Shown here one piece after another: positions 1 through 9,864 of a stretch of 64,000 nt of DNA. Made by a program: the position numbers and the translations under genes. The notes beneath the pieces were generated by a model, which worked only from the letters and a program-made list of their open reading frames with translations, did not search any database and was not told where the DNA came from. Source of the stretch: Salinisphaera sp. T31B1 (lineage in GTDB: Bacteria > Pseudomonadota > Gammaproteobacteria > Nevskiales > Salinisphaeraceae); contig NZ_APNH01000006.1 in the NCBI RefSeq assembly GCF_040361275.1, positions 116,064-180,063 on the forward strand. The letters run 5' to 3'. Position 1 is the first letter of the stretch; the number at the start of each line of letters is the position of its first letter.

Positions 1-1
1 C

Positions 2-94
2 CCCGGCCACACGGCCAGCGGAATGATCATCGAGCCCGTACCAATGCGAGACGGGGATCTCACTCGATGTGTAAGCGGAAACTGGGTTATTTGA
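2..94 (+). CDS. C-terminal end of an unknown protein (cut by window start)
   Basis: Frame 2 is open from the first base to a TGA at 92-94 and encodes about 30 residues ending in RCVSGNWVI. It overlaps the start of the giant Ig-like gene at 67 by 28 bases, an arrangement typical of co-translated genes. A short Cys-containing CxSGxW tail resembles the ends of some minor pilins and shufflon-type tips, but this is only a resemblance. Too little is visible to assign a function. Confidence 0.4.
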   Translation, partial: PGHTASGMIIEPVPMRDGDLTRCVSGNWVI

Positions 95-3000
95 TCTGTA
101 CGGCCATCCTATTGATGGTTTCGTTATCAGCAAACGCCGGAATGGTCGTCATCGCGTTCGATGATACGAACGGTGAGAGTGTCGAGCGTGAGCCTTGGCC
201 CTATGACTACTCGCCGTATAGCTACTTCAATTATGTTTCCAGCGTGTCTTACAAGGTTGAGGCACCTGTTGGGAGCAAGATCCGAATCACCGATAAGCTC
301 GCCTACAAGACTAAAGACCAGCTTGCTATAAAAACGAGCACGTCCGTTAAAGCAAGCGACTCATTTTCATTTGAAGGGGAAAACTATACCGGGCGAGTTA
401 TGGCGATGCCGCCCAAGATCCTGCCATCTGGAGAGACGCTAGGGGACGGGGAGCTCGTAAAAACGACGATCGAGATCCTAGCATCAGACGGCTCGGTACA
501 AGAGACCAGAACGTACAATTGGATGCGCGATCGCGAACCGAGGGTGACCAAAAATGAACACCCATATCCGAATTTCTTTCAGAAATACCAGGACGTTTCG
601 AATCTCGATGAGCGGCGCGCTGATTTGGTTTCGGCTCAGCCGATAGGTATTGAGTACGGCACGTCCGGCACTCTTTCATCACTCCATAAAGTGCTCATTG
701 AGGTTAAATCGTTGACGACTGGGAAAGTCGTAAATATCAGTGATGCGCATACGGAATATCCATCGAGAAACGTGGGTCGTGTGATGATTCCTACCGATCC
801 CTCGATCATGCCTGAACGAAAGGGTAACTATCGTGTAATTGCGACTATCGTGGATGAGGCGGGCAATCGGACGAAAAATTCAATCGAGTTCTACTTCGAC
901 GCCGTACCGCCTGCGTTCGAGATCATTGGCGTTCGATCAAACGACTATGGCGCGAACAAGCCCTGGAGCCATGTGTCTGGCCTCGAAAAATTCGTTAAGT
1001 ACACGCCTGGGTTAACCGTAAAGGATTCATACCCCGTTTTTCTTGTGCGCACACGTCGCAACAAACACTCCCGTTATTCAGATAACGGGTTGATGGTGCC
1101 CACAGACGCCGAGTACACCCACGACTACGGCTGCGAATCCGAGAGTCGATTCGATCTGTGTGTCGAAAAAGACATGCACGAAGATGGAAGTTATGTCTAT
1201 TCGGTGACCGGAGCGGCCCAGGGATATACCCAACATTCGGCTAGTGATTACCGCGTTTACGCTCGTGATGTGGCCGGGAATTGGGGCGTGCGAAACGCAA
1301 CAGTCCGCGTGGATTCAGCAAGCGCGTTATTGCCGTTCGTTACGGCTGCCAGCCTGAAGTTCACTAACGGGGAAACAGTAGAGATGTATGGCACGCCCGG
1401 TGGGCGTGATTGGTTGGGCCTTGTCCGCAATTACTCGACCAATGGGTACGGGCAGATCGATTACAGCAACGTAGAAAGCGTAACGGTGACCGCGATCGAA
1501 CCGGCGGTGACTTCACACCAGATCAAGCTGCGTGAGGCAACCGGCGGCTGGTATGGGCAAACGACAGATACAACAGTGGGCACGTTCAATGCTGGCGCGA
1601 GCCAGGCGACGTTTCCCCTGAAAAACACGACAGAACCCTATCGATTCTGTAACGCATGGGGTACTAACTGCATCGAATACACCTTCAAGCTCACGACGGT
1701 TCCGCAAGAGCGGTTCGTGCTCGCTGATTGGGCGTTTGGCGAGTATTACTCGAATGCTTATACAAGCCGCTTCTACATGGACGGCTACGAAGTCGAGATC
1801 CTGCATCAACAGACATCGAGGGTCTCTGGCGAGCTGATCGCAACCGAGTCGCGTACCGGAATTACCCACCAGGTCGATCTTCAATACGCCAAAAATGGTA
1901 GCAATAACAATGCGACGAAGCTGTACTTTCGGACCGAGAACCTTCCACTGACGGCTTATGACTTTGCTGTTCGGGTAGAGGGCGAAGACGGCGAAACAGA
2001 AGTCTTTCAGCTTGAGTCGCGAGATTTCACGCCGGCAGATGCCATCGATCCCACAGTCGCCTTGAGCGCGAACGGCGTGCCGCTCAAACATGCCGTCATT
2101 GGCGATTCCGGCGATATCGTCGTGACCGTGACGGACAATCTTGCCGGCAGCTCGATTGAGTCGGCAAAGATCACTGGCGGTCCGGCTGATAAGACGCTCA
2201 CTGCATCTTGGACGAAAGCCAACGACACGACCTATCGGATCACGGGCCCGGCACTGTCCGCCTCGGCCGCGGCGAATGACTATGCGATCACCGTTGTCGG
2301 GATCGATGCGGTGGGTAACAGAAAGGTCGAGACCGTCGCGTTCACTGTTGACGGCGAAAAGCCGTCCGTGTCGCTACGGGACGGCTCGGCTGCGCTCAGT
2401 GGCGCCTCGATCGATGACGTTTCCGATATTCGCGTTCGGGTCACCGACAACCTGCCAGGCGCCGATATCAAGTCGGCCAAGATCAGAAAGCCCAACGGGT
2501 CCACCGTCAATGCCAGCTGGTCGCGTCTCGACAGCAAGAATTTCCGCCTCACCGGGCCGAGCCTTGCAGCGTCGCAGTCGGCCAACGATTACACCCTGAC
2601 TGTTGTGGGCGAGGACGAGGGCGGGAATACCGATTCAGCGACCGCCTCGTTCACAGTCGATGGCATTGATCCTGAAGTATCACTTCTCGTTGGCAGCAAA
2701 GCCTTGGATGGTGCTGTGCTGACCAATGCCGAGCAGATCACCATTCGAGTTACCGATAACCTCGCCGGGGCGTCGCTGGTTTCGGCCACATTCAGGAGCG
2801 GCTCAGACGGCAAGACAATCAACGCTGATGTCTCACAGGTCAATGCAACGACCTACCGTGCGTCCGCGCCGAGTCTTACCGGAACAAGCGACTACACGCT
2901 CACGGTTGAGGCTGAAGATAATGCCGGGAACACCGTCACGGACGACGCTTCTTTCATTGTTGACGGTCTCGAGCCTGTGCTCGATTTGAGTAGCGGTGGC

Positions 3001-6000
3001 CGAGCGCTCAACGGCGCGGCGCTCTCGCCCGATGATCAGATCGATGTCCGTATCACCGATGACCGGTCGGGCGCCGATATCCAGTCGATCAAGGTCAGGG
3101 CGCCGAACGGCAAGACCACGAATGCCAGCTGGCAGCGTGTCAGTACCGGCAACTATCGGCTCTCAGCCCCTTCTGGCGCATCGGGCACCTACACGATCAC
3201 CGTTGTGGGCGTTGATGCGGTTGGAAACAGCGCGCAGGAGAGCGCGAGCTTTACCCTCGACTCAGACGGTCCCGAAGTGACACTGAGTTCATCAGGCAAG
3301 GCCCTCGACAGTTCTGTGATCGCCCCTGGTGCGAAGATTCGTATCGCGGTGACCGACAATCGCGCTGGCGCCGATCTCCAGTCCGTGAAGCTCACGCGCC
3401 CTGATGGCCGAAAGGTCAACATGAGCTGGGATCGAATCAACAGCGGCACCTTCGAGGTCACTGCCCCGGACGGCGGAAAGGACGACGATTACACGATCGT
3501 CGCAGTCGCCGAAGATGCGGTGGGCAATGCTGAGCAGGCCAGTGCTGCTTTCACGGTCGATAGCATCGAACCCGACGTCACCTTGCTTGGTAACGGTAAG
3601 CCGCTCGGTGGGTCTCTGTTGATGCAGAGTGGCGATATCCGCGTCGTGGTTGCCGACAACCGCTCGGGTACCACGATCGACTCACTCGAGGTCACCGACT
3701 CGAGAGGTCGTGCGGTGGCGACGAACTGGACGCGGCTCAACGGTACGACGTTCCGGTTGGATACGCCCAATGGCGGCGATTACGCGATCAACGTCACGGG
3801 CGCCGACGCGGTGGGCAATACGAGCCAGGCCAGTGCCTCTTTCTCGATCGACGGCACAAAGCCCAGTCTTGCACTGACAGTGGATGGCGACCCGCTTGAA
3901 GGCGCCATCTTCTCGCCAGAAGGCGATATCCGTATCCGCTTGACCGATGATCGTCCAGATCCCGAGATCCAGTCTGCAAAGCTGACTGGCCCGGGCGGGA
4001 AGCTGGTGAGTAGCCAGTGGACCCGGATCAACAGCACCACGTACCGGGTTGGCACGCCGGATGACGGCAAACACTCCCAGTACACACTCGTAGTGGACGC
4101 TATCGACGCCGCAGGCAATACCGAACAGGTCAGTGCCACCTTCACGATTGATGCGATCGACCCGGAGGTGACCCTGCGTGCCGATGGGGAATCGCTTGAC
4201 GGTGCGCTACTAAGGCCGGAGAGCGAGATTCGCATCGTCGTCGATGACAACCGTGCCGGTACGTCGATCCAGTCTCTGATCGTCACCGGATCAGACGACC
4301 GTGTGATCGATGCGAGCTGGTCGCGGGTGAATGCCACCACCTTCAAGCTCGATACGCCGGCTGGCGATGACTACACGATCAAGGTCACGGGTGTGGACGC
4401 CGTGGGCAACACCACGCAGGTGAGTGCTGCGTTCTCAGTCGACGACACAAAGCCGAATCTGGCGATCAAGATCGATGGAGAGCCGCTCAACGGAGCGATT
4501 TTCTCGCCTGCGGGCGAGATCCGGGTTCAGCTCGGTGATGATCGCCCAGGCGCCGGTCTTGAATCCGTGACGCTGACCGGCCCGAGCGGCAAGGCAGTGG
4601 ATGTCAGCTGGAATCGAATCAACAGTTCGACCTATGTGCTGGCGACCCCGGATAGCGGCGATCACGAGTACACCTATACGGTGGCCGCGATTGACGCAGC
4701 CGGTAATACGGCCCAACTCAGTGCGCGCTTCACGGTCGATGCGATCGTGCCGGACGTGACGCTTGTGTCTGATGGCGCGCCATTAGCCGGTGCACATCTG
4801 ATGCCGGGTGACGATATTCGGATCAAGGTCGAGGACAATCGCCCCGATACGCGCGTCGTATCCGCTTCATTCACGGGTTCCGACGGGAAATCTGAGACGG
4901 CAGAACTGGAGCGCCTTGATGGCACGACCCTTCGCGTCGAGACGCCGACTATGGGCGGTGACGATTACACGATGAACGTGGTTGGCGCCGATGCCGTCGG
5001 CAATGAAGCCTCGGCCAGCGCCGTGTTCGTTCTCGACGTAGAGCCGCCGGCCATTCTGATCCGGGCCGAAGGCGAATCACTCGATGGTGCAGCGGTCGAC
5101 CGGACCAACGTGATCCAGATCAGCGTGACCGACAATTACCCAGGGGTCGATATTCAATCCGCCACAATCACGGGCGGGCCCAATGGTGAAACGGTCAACG
5201 CGACCTGGACGCGTGTTGATGACTTCACCTTCCGCGTGACCGGCCCCTTCCTGTACGCCTCGGCGTCTGCGAACGACTACACGATCGATGTGGTCGGTAT
5301 CGACGCGGTTGGGATCACGAATCGCAAATCGGCGTCGTTCACTTACGCGCCGCCGGCGGGTGAGGTCGCGGCCGGCGTCAATGGCGGGGTGGCCATCATC
5401 CCCGGCACGAAGCACGCCTTCACGTCCATCGAAAGTGAGCCGTTCACTCGCATGGATGGTTCGGTTCTGGCTGGTAGCCATGCGGTTCAGGCCACCCTTC
5501 GGTCTGGTTCGGGTGTCGGGCTCGTCGTCAACGGCGTGGCTTTAGCCCCCGGTGAGACCAAGCGAGTGGCCAAGTCATTCAACTTCACCGCGTCGGGTGG
5601 CCAGATCGTGCTACCGGTCGCGGCCCGGTCTATGGGTGACGAAGGCAACGCGTATGTCGATCTGAAGATCGACGCGCCAGGCGTGGGCGAGCTGAGTGCG
5701 CCTGTCGAGGTTTGGCGCGCGAACATTGATCTCCAGTCGGCTGCGTGGAAAGTGAAGCAGGGCTTCGAGGAGATCACTATCGATGCCGTGGCCGACGGCG
5801 CGACGCGTTGCCGGTTGACGCGCGATGAGGCCGAAGCGCGACAGCATGATGCGTTGTCCGAGCCGGTCTGCTATCTCGAGTGGGACGAGCTGCCGCAGGG
5901 GCTCGAGGCTGCACGTGTGGCCGAACCCTATGCCAACAGCATCGGCCTGCGTGGCTTTGCCGAGGTCACGGGCAAGCAGGACATCGAATACAGCGTCTGG

Positions 6001-8742
6001 ATCTTCGACGAGGCAGATGACCCGTATTTGATGCAACAGCGTCGCTTCAAGCTCGACGTGGTGCCGCCCTATGTCATGGGTGATTTCGCGCTCGAAGCCC
6101 GTGAGGATGCACGCGAAGCCTACCGTCAGGTACAGACGGTCAACATCTCGTTGCGCCAGTCCGAGGGCGAGCAGTGCCTACTCACGCTCAACGAGGACGA
6201 AGCGATCAGCCGCAGCGCAATGGGGCGGCTGACTTGCCTGGTGGAATGGACGAACATGCCGAGCGGTTTGGCCCAGGTGGAGTGGTTCGACACGCCGAAC
6301 CTGACCGGCATCCTCGATACGATGGGTGAAAACCTGTTGACGTGGGATCTGTCCGTATTCACGCCGCAAGGTGCCAAGATCAAGGTCAACTCACAGACGC
6401 TGCGGATCGAGGTCAAAGATCCGCCGTTGCCCTTGCTGGCCATGGACGACAAGGAGCGCGTGGTAGAGGGCTTGTATGCCGCGTCCATGGACGGTGGCTA
6501 TCTCGGTGATCTGAAGGCCACGAGCTACAGCGCCGATCTGCGTCTGACGCTTTCCCGCGAGGGTGAGGTCTATGAATCGGTCGTGGCGCCGGGCGGCTGG
6601 GGCGACTTCAACATTGCCCAACGGCGTGTGAATGCCGACAAGCGCGACCTCTGGACGCAGACCCCGTATAGCGCGAAGGCCCAGTACACCGAACTGCCGA
6701 CCTACAAGGCAGAAATGGCCTTCAAGGTGCTGGCGGTTCCGTCGGAGTCGATTTCGCCCGAGATCACGGTGGCCGAGGATGAGGTGCTCAACACTGAACC
6801 CCTGGCTGTCACGGTTCGCATGAACGATCCCTTCGCTGACACGGGCTACGATCCTGAGAGCATGGGCCGCTGGCGGGTTCGTATCGTCAGGATGGAGGGT
6901 CTGGATAGCGAACCGCTGACCGACTATGTGCCGGTACCTGATAGCGGCGAGACATCATTCAGCATCGATCTGGATGACGTCGAAAGCCCGCGTATCCGGT
7001 TGAGCGCCCAGGCTGAACTGATCAGTCCGGTACCGGAATACGAGCGTATGGTGCTCTCTCCGAGGCCGCTCTATCTCACAGTGCTGCGCGGCAAGGGTAT
7101 CGAGGCAACGGTCGAGGGGCGGCGACTGAGCGGTCTCGCACCGCTGACCGCCGTGCTGTCGCTCGATCTGGATAACCGTCTGGATCACACGGCACTTGGT
7201 GATGTGGTCTGGGAGATGAGCGACGACAAGGAAACGTGGGAGCCGATGAACTCGCAGCAGCTCTATGCGACCCGCATGGTGCATGTCTTCGAGCGAGGGA
7301 CGTACTGGGTGCGCGCGAACGTGACCAACGCCAATAGCGGCGTGAAACTGCGCACACCGACCGTTCAGGTCGACGCCTATCTCGTGCCCAAGGTTGTTGT
7401 TGAAGGCCCGGAAAACGCGTTCATCGGCAGCACAGGGCATTACACCGCGCTGGCCAAGGATGCCCAAGGCGAGGTTGTCTACGAGTGGTCACTCGACCGC
7501 GGCGAAAGCTGGCAGTCGGGCACGGACACGCTGGACATCACGCGTGACGAGGAAACCCGGGTTTCGGTCTATGTCCGCGGCCGATATGAAAACGCCCCGG
7601 CAAGTGACGTGGAAGCATGGGATAGCGCTCGCACCCGGTTGTCGTTCCGCGAGCCACGCGGGCCGAACGTGCGTATTTCCGGTCGAAGCCTGATCGAGAC
7701 CGGGAAGAGCTATGACTACCAGGCAATCGTTCGTCCGCCTTATCGGAACATGGACATCACGATTGGCGGGCGTTGGACGTTGCCGGATGGCACGAAACTC
7801 GAAGGCGCCCAGATGGCCTACACGCCGACACGCGAGGATCTGCTCAATGAGCGAATCAAGCTCTACTATCACGCTTGGATCGAAGGCTATGAAGATCAGG
7901 GCGCAGTGGACGACGCCGAGCAAACCCTGCGTATCTGGCAATACAGCTGGCCGGAATTCCGGTTCCATAACCGGATCACGGCGAAGTACGCGCCGGCTGA
8001 TGTTGTGGCGCGGCTGCGTTCGATGACTTCGACTCGGATTCGCGAACTCGAGGAACCGGTCATCGAGTGGGAGATCCCGAGTGGTCTGAATGTCACAGAG
8101 GAGGGCACAGACGCGGTTCGGGTGTTCAATGTCGCAGAGCCGGGCGAATACACCCTGCGCGCGTACATTGAAGATGCGCGTGGTCATAGCTCGACGGTGG
8201 AACAGACCCTGGTGTTCGGACAGGCGCCGGACTACGCCTTCGATATCAGCTACAGCGCCTCGAATCGCTATAACAGGGCGCCGATGGATATTCGGGTTCG
8301 CCCGAACGTCAGCGGTGGTCATCCGCGCGATCGTATCCAGCGCTATATCTACCGGCTCAACGACGAGCAAATCGACACCGATGGCCGCTATGGCTCGATG
8401 AGCATCGGCGAGCCGGGCGAGCATCGCGTCAAGGTCTCTATCGAGACCGAGATGGGCGAGCAGGCTATTGGCGAGCTGACCATCGAGGCCAAGGAGAACG
8501 CGAAGCCGAGCTGCGAGATCGAGAGCATCGGTGGCGACTCCTACTGGCGCCTCAGTGCGCAGTGCGACGATGAGGACGGCCGCGTGGTTGGCCACGAGTG
8601 GTACGTCAACGGCGATCGCGTTGGCCTGAGCGGCAACCGGATCACGGTTCGCAATAGCGGTGACGGCCCGCCACGGGTTCGCATGATCGGGATCGATGAT
8701 GGTGGCGCACGCGCACCGGAAGCGATCTGGACAGGCGGATAG
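67..8742 (+). CDS. Giant secreted Ig-like repeat protein
   Basis: A 2891-residue protein. It has an N-terminal signal peptide (about residues 1-24, ending SANA) and an N-terminal region to about residue 660 without clear repeats. Eleven tandem repeats of about 100 residues follow (about 661-1760). Each repeat has the pattern xPxVTL...G..L.GA....xIxIxVTDN...., then a DYTI.V.G.DAVGN strand, as in bacterial Ig-like folds. The C-terminal 1100 residues are non-repetitive but contain further PKD/Ig-like strands. No sortase motif or C-terminal membrane anchor is visible. Large Ig-like surface proteins are known from IncHI plasmids such as R27, where they are needed for conjugation. Its place just before the tra genes suggests a similar mating-contact role, which is inference. 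It is followed by a strong terminator, so it is a separate transcription unit. Confidence 0.85.
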   Translation: MCKRKLGYLICTAILLMVSLSANAGMVVIAFDDTNGESVEREPWPYDYSPYSYFNYVSSVSYKVEAPVGSKIRITDKLAYKTKDQLAIKTSTSVKASDSFSFEGENYTGRVMAMPPKILPSGETLGDGELVKTTIEILASDGSVQETRTYNWMRDREPRVTKNEHPYPNFFQKYQDVSNLDERRADLVSAQPIGIEYGTSGTLSSLHKVLIEVKSLTTGKVVNISDAHTEYPSRNVGRVMIPTDPSIMPERKGNYRVIATIVDEAGNRTKNSIEFYFDAVPPAFEIIGVRSNDYGANKPWSHVSGLEKFVKYTPGLTVKDSYPVFLVRTRRNKHSRYSDNGLMVPTDAEYTHDYGCESESRFDLCVEKDMHEDGSYVYSVTGAAQGYTQHSASDYRVYARDVAGNWGVRNATVRVDSASALLPFVTAASLKFTNGETVEMYGTPGGRDWLGLVRNYSTNGYGQIDYSNVESVTVTAIEPAVTSHQIKLREATGGWYGQTTDTTVGTFNAGASQATFPLKNTTEPYRFCNAWGTNCIEYTFKLTTVPQERFVLADWAFGEYYSNAYTSRFYMDGYEVEILHQQTSRVSGELIATESRTGITHQVDLQYAKNGSNNNATKLYFRTENLPLTAYDFAVRVEGEDGETEVFQLESRDFTPADAIDPTVALSANGVPLKHAVIGDSGDIVVTVTDNLAGSSIESAKITGGPADKTLTASWTKANDTTYRITGPALSASAAANDYAITVVGIDAVGNRKVETVAFTVDGEKPSVSLRDGSAALSGASIDDVSDIRVRVTDNLPGADIKSAKIRKPNGSTVNASWSRLDSKNFRLTGPSLAASQSANDYTLTVVGEDEGGNTDSATASFTVDGIDPEVSLLVGSKALDGAVLTNAEQITIRVTDNLAGASLVSATFRSGSDGKTINADVSQVNATTYRASAPSLTGTSDYTLTVEAEDNAGNTVTDDASFIVDGLEPVLDLSSGGRALNGAALSPDDQIDVRITDDRSGADIQSIKVRAPNGKTTNASWQRVSTGNYRLSAPSGASGTYTITVVGVDAVGNSAQESASFTLDSDGPEVTLSSSGKALDSSVIAPGAKIRIAVTDNRAGADLQSVKLTRPDGRKVNMSWDRINSGTFEVTAPDGGKDDDYTIVAVAEDAVGNAEQASAAFTVDSIEPDVTLLGNGKPLGGSLLMQSGDIRVVVADNRSGTTIDSLEVTDSRGRAVATNWTRLNGTTFRLDTPNGGDYAINVTGADAVGNTSQASASFSIDGTKPSLALTVDGDPLEGAIFSPEGDIRIRLTDDRPDPEIQSAKLTGPGGKLVSSQWTRINSTTYRVGTPDDGKHSQYTLVVDAIDAAGNTEQVSATFTIDAIDPEVTLRADGESLDGALLRPESEIRIVVDDNRAGTSIQSLIVTGSDDRVIDASWSRVNATTFKLDTPAGDDYTIKVTGVDAVGNTTQVSAAFSVDDTKPNLAIKIDGEPLNGAIFSPAGEIRVQLGDDRPGAGLESVTLTGPSGKAVDVSWNRINSSTYVLATPDSGDHEYTYTVAAIDAAGNTAQLSARFTVDAIVPDVTLVSDGAPLAGAHLMPGDDIRIKVEDNRPDTRVVSASFTGSDGKSETAELERLDGTTLRVETPTMGGDDYTMNVVGADAVGNEASASAVFVLDVEPPAILIRAEGESLDGAAVDRTNVIQISVTDNYPGVDIQSATITGGPNGETVNATWTRVDDFTFRVTGPFLYASASANDYTIDVVGIDAVGITNRKSASFTYAPPAGEVAAGVNGGVAIIPGTKHAFTSIESEPFTRMDGSVLAGSHAVQATLRSGSGVGLVVNGVALAPGETKRVAKSFNFTASGGQIVLPVAARSMGDEGNAYVDLKIDAPGVGELSAPVEVWRANIDLQSAAWKVKQGFEEITIDAVADGATRCRLTRDEAEARQHDALSEPVCYLEWDELPQGLEAARVAEPYANSIGLRGFAEVTGKQDIEYSVWIFDEADDPYLMQQRRFKLDVVPPYVMGDFALEAREDAREAYRQVQTVNISLRQSEGEQCLLTLNEDEAISRSAMGRLTCLVEWTNMPSGLAQVEWFDTPNLTGILDTMGENLLTWDLSVFTPQGAKIKVNSQTLRIEVKDPPLPLLAMDDKERVVEGLYAASMDGGYLGDLKATSYSADLRLTLSREGEVYESVVAPGGWGDFNIAQRRVNADKRDLWTQTPYSAKAQYTELPTYKAEMAFKVLAVPSESISPEITVAEDEVLNTEPLAVTVRMNDPFADTGYDPESMGRWRVRIVRMEGLDSEPLTDYVPVPDSGETSFSIDLDDVESPRIRLSAQAELISPVPEYERMVLSPRPLYLTVLRGKGIEATVEGRRLSGLAPLTAVLSLDLDNRLDHTALGDVVWEMSDDKETWEPMNSQQLYATRMVHVFERGTYWVRANVTNANSGVKLRTPTVQVDAYLVPKVVVEGPENAFIGSTGHYTALAKDAQGEVVYEWSLDRGESWQSGTDTLDITRDEETRVSVYVRGRYENAPASDVEAWDSARTRLSFREPRGPNVRISGRSLIETGKSYDYQAIVRPPYRNMDITIGGRWTLPDGTKLEGAQMAYTPTREDLLNERIKLYYHAWIEGYEDQGAVDDAEQTLRIWQYSWPEFRFHNRITAKYAPADVVARLRSMTSTRIRELEEPVIEWEIPSGLNVTEEGTDAVRVFNVAEPGEYTLRAYIEDARGHSSTVEQTLVFGQAPDYAFDISYSASNRYNRAPMDIRVRPNVSGGHPRDRIQRYIYRLNDEQIDTDGRYGSMSIGEPGEHRVKVSIETEMGEQAIGELTIEAKENAKPSCEIESIGGDSYWRLSAQCDDEDGRVVGHEWYVNGDRVGLSGNRITVRNSGDGPPRVRMIGIDDGGARAPEAIWTGG

Positions 8743-8767
8743 CCACGGCCTAAACCGAGCCTGGAGT

Positions 8768-8794
8768 GACCCGGCCTCGAGCCGGGTCTTTTTT
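8768..8794 (+). terminator. Rho-independent terminator after the giant gene
   Basis: Perfect 8-bp stem GACCCGGC/GCCGGGTC with a CTCGA loop, followed by TCTTTTTT. First of three similar terminators in 300 bases. Confidence 0.85.
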
Positions 8795-8802
8795 GGGAGA
8801 AA

Positions 8803-8857
8803 CGTCAGAAATCGACGTTTACCCCGGTTTTCACGAAAGCTGTGTTGGCTACTATTT
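8803..8857 (+). promoter_or_regulatory. Candidate activator-dependent promoter, module A
   Basis: Box CAGAAATCGACGTTTACC at 8806-8823 is followed, 30 nt after its TTT, by a -10-like TACTAT (8850-8855). No good -35 is present. The same box and spacing recur at 8946, 9082, 22582 and 25400, which suggests a shared activator. Confidence 0.5.
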
Positions 8858-8905
8858 CTGTGCGGCGATTAACCCCCAATCGTCGTGTTTGTCAAAACCC
8901 CCTTG

Positions 8906-8937
8906 ACCCGGCGCCCCCTCGCGCCGGGTTTTTTTTT
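8906..8937 (+). terminator. Rho-independent terminator, second in the series
   Basis: Perfect 9-bp stem ACCCGGCGC/GCGCCGGGT followed by a run of nine T. No gene lies between it and the previous terminator, so it would stop transcripts from promoter module A. Confidence 0.85.
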
Positions 8938-8943
8938 GAAAAG

Positions 8944-8997
8944 CTGCAAAAACAGTCGCTTTGCTCGTGTTTCTCGAGACGACTCACGGTTACTCTG
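8944..8997 (+). promoter_or_regulatory. Candidate activator-dependent promoter, module B
   Basis: Box GCAAAAACAGTCGCTTTGC at 8946-8964. A -10-like TACTCT begins at 8991, 29 nt after the TTT. Same layout as modules A and C. Confidence 0.45.
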
Positions 8998-9044
8998 TGT
9001 CTGCGGGTTCGGTCCCCCAACCTCCCTTTACCCGCGTCCTTGTT

Positions 9045-9072
9045 GCCCGGCCGCTACGGCCGGGCTCTTTTT
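9045..9072 (+). terminator. Rho-independent terminator, third in the series
   Basis: Perfect 9-bp stem GCCCGGCCG/CGGCCGGGC with a 3-nt loop, then TCTTTTT. It lies just upstream of the promoter of the transfer operon. Confidence 0.85.
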
Positions 9073-9080
9073 CGAGAAAC

Positions 9081-9133
9081 GCTAAAAATCGCCACTTTCC
9101 GCACGAGCGGAAACCCTGCGCGTGACTATCTTT
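9081..9133 (+). promoter_or_regulatory. Candidate promoter of the dsbC-traC-traN operon, module C
   Basis: Box GCTAAAAATCGCCACTTTCC at 9081-9100 is followed by a -10-like TATCTT at 9127-9132, 29 nt after the TTT. Transcription would start near 9139, just before the dsbC-like start at 9163. This supports the short form of that gene. Confidence 0.5.
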
Positions 9134-9162
9134 GCCGCATGTTCAAGCATGTAGGCACCCCA

Positions 9163-9864
9163 ATGAATCGAGTCGCTGCATCGCTGGCGCTGGCCGTAGG
9201 CCTGTTCGCCGGCAACGCAAGTGCGGAACTGCCGGCGAATGCCCTCGACATGAGCGGCATCACGGACATGACCACGTTGCCCACCGAGGGCTTGAAGCTC
9301 ATCGCGACCGATCACGGGATGATCGCGGTGACCTCCAACGGTCGCTGGGTGATCAAGGGCACCGTTTACGACACATGGCAGATGCGGGCTGTGCGCTCGA
9401 TCGCTGACGTGCGTGAGTCGGCCAACAAGATCGACCTCGAACGTCTCAAGGTCGATATCGACGGCCTCGAACCGCTTTATGTCGGCACACCGGGCAAGCC
9501 CGAAGTGGTGGCCTATATCGATCCCTATTGCGATGCCTGCACCACGCTTGTCCGTCAGATGCAGGCCATCGGCGATGACTACCGCTTCAAGCTGTTGCTC
9601 ATCGGTGTTGCCACCAAGGAATCCGCCGATCTGGTGCGCACGCTGGGCTGCTCGCCTGACGATGCCGCCGAGCGGGCCCTGGTGACCGGCGACTACTCCG
9701 GTCTGAAGCCCGACCCGGACTGCAATCTCGACCCGATGCGCCGAACCCTGATCACGGCGCAGCTGTTCGGCGTCGATGCCCTTCCTTTTCTGATCGCCCC
9801 CGACGGCCGGGTGCGCAAGAGCGCGCCGCAAGACCTGTCGGGCTGGCTGGAGGCTGACTCGTGA
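9163..9864 (+). CDS. dsbC: DsbC-like periplasmic thiol:disulfide interchange protein
   Basis: A 233-residue thioredoxin-fold protein with a signal peptide (MNRVAASLALAV...NASA, residues 1-21). The redox motif CDAC lies at residues 123-126 after the strand VVAYIDPY. The DsbC/TrbB type found in F-like transfer systems isomerises disulfides in periplasmic Cys-rich transfer proteins, and TraU and TraN encoded downstream are such clients. The start at 9163 is preferred over 9139 and 8842 because the signal peptide begins there, an AGG lies 8 nt upstream, and the promoter-like module ends near 9132. Its stop overlaps the traC start by 4 nt (ATGA type). Confidence 0.85.
   Translation: MNRVAASLALAVGLFAGNASAELPANALDMSGITDMTTLPTEGLKLIATDHGMIAVTSNGRWVIKGTVYDTWQMRAVRSIADVRESANKIDLERLKVDIDGLEPLYVGTPGKPEVVAYIDPYCDACTTLVRQMQAIGDDYRFKLLLIGVATKESADLVRTLGCSPDDAAERALVTGDYSGLKPDPDCNLDPMRRTLITAQLFGVDALPFLIAPDGRVRKSAPQDLSGWLEADS

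Noticed and set aside
2047..5345. Periodic DNA repeats resembling an array
   Set aside because: They are diverged coding repeats of the Ig-like protein, not CRISPR; no short identical repeats with unique spacers.
398..8595. Long open frames on the minus strand and in other frames inside the giant gene
   Set aside because: They are shadows of the repeat-rich GC-rich coding sequence, without start sites or family patterns of their own.
8842..9162. Long upstream extension of the DsbC-like gene
   Set aside because: It would translate two terminators and two promoter-like modules; the signal peptide begins at 9163.
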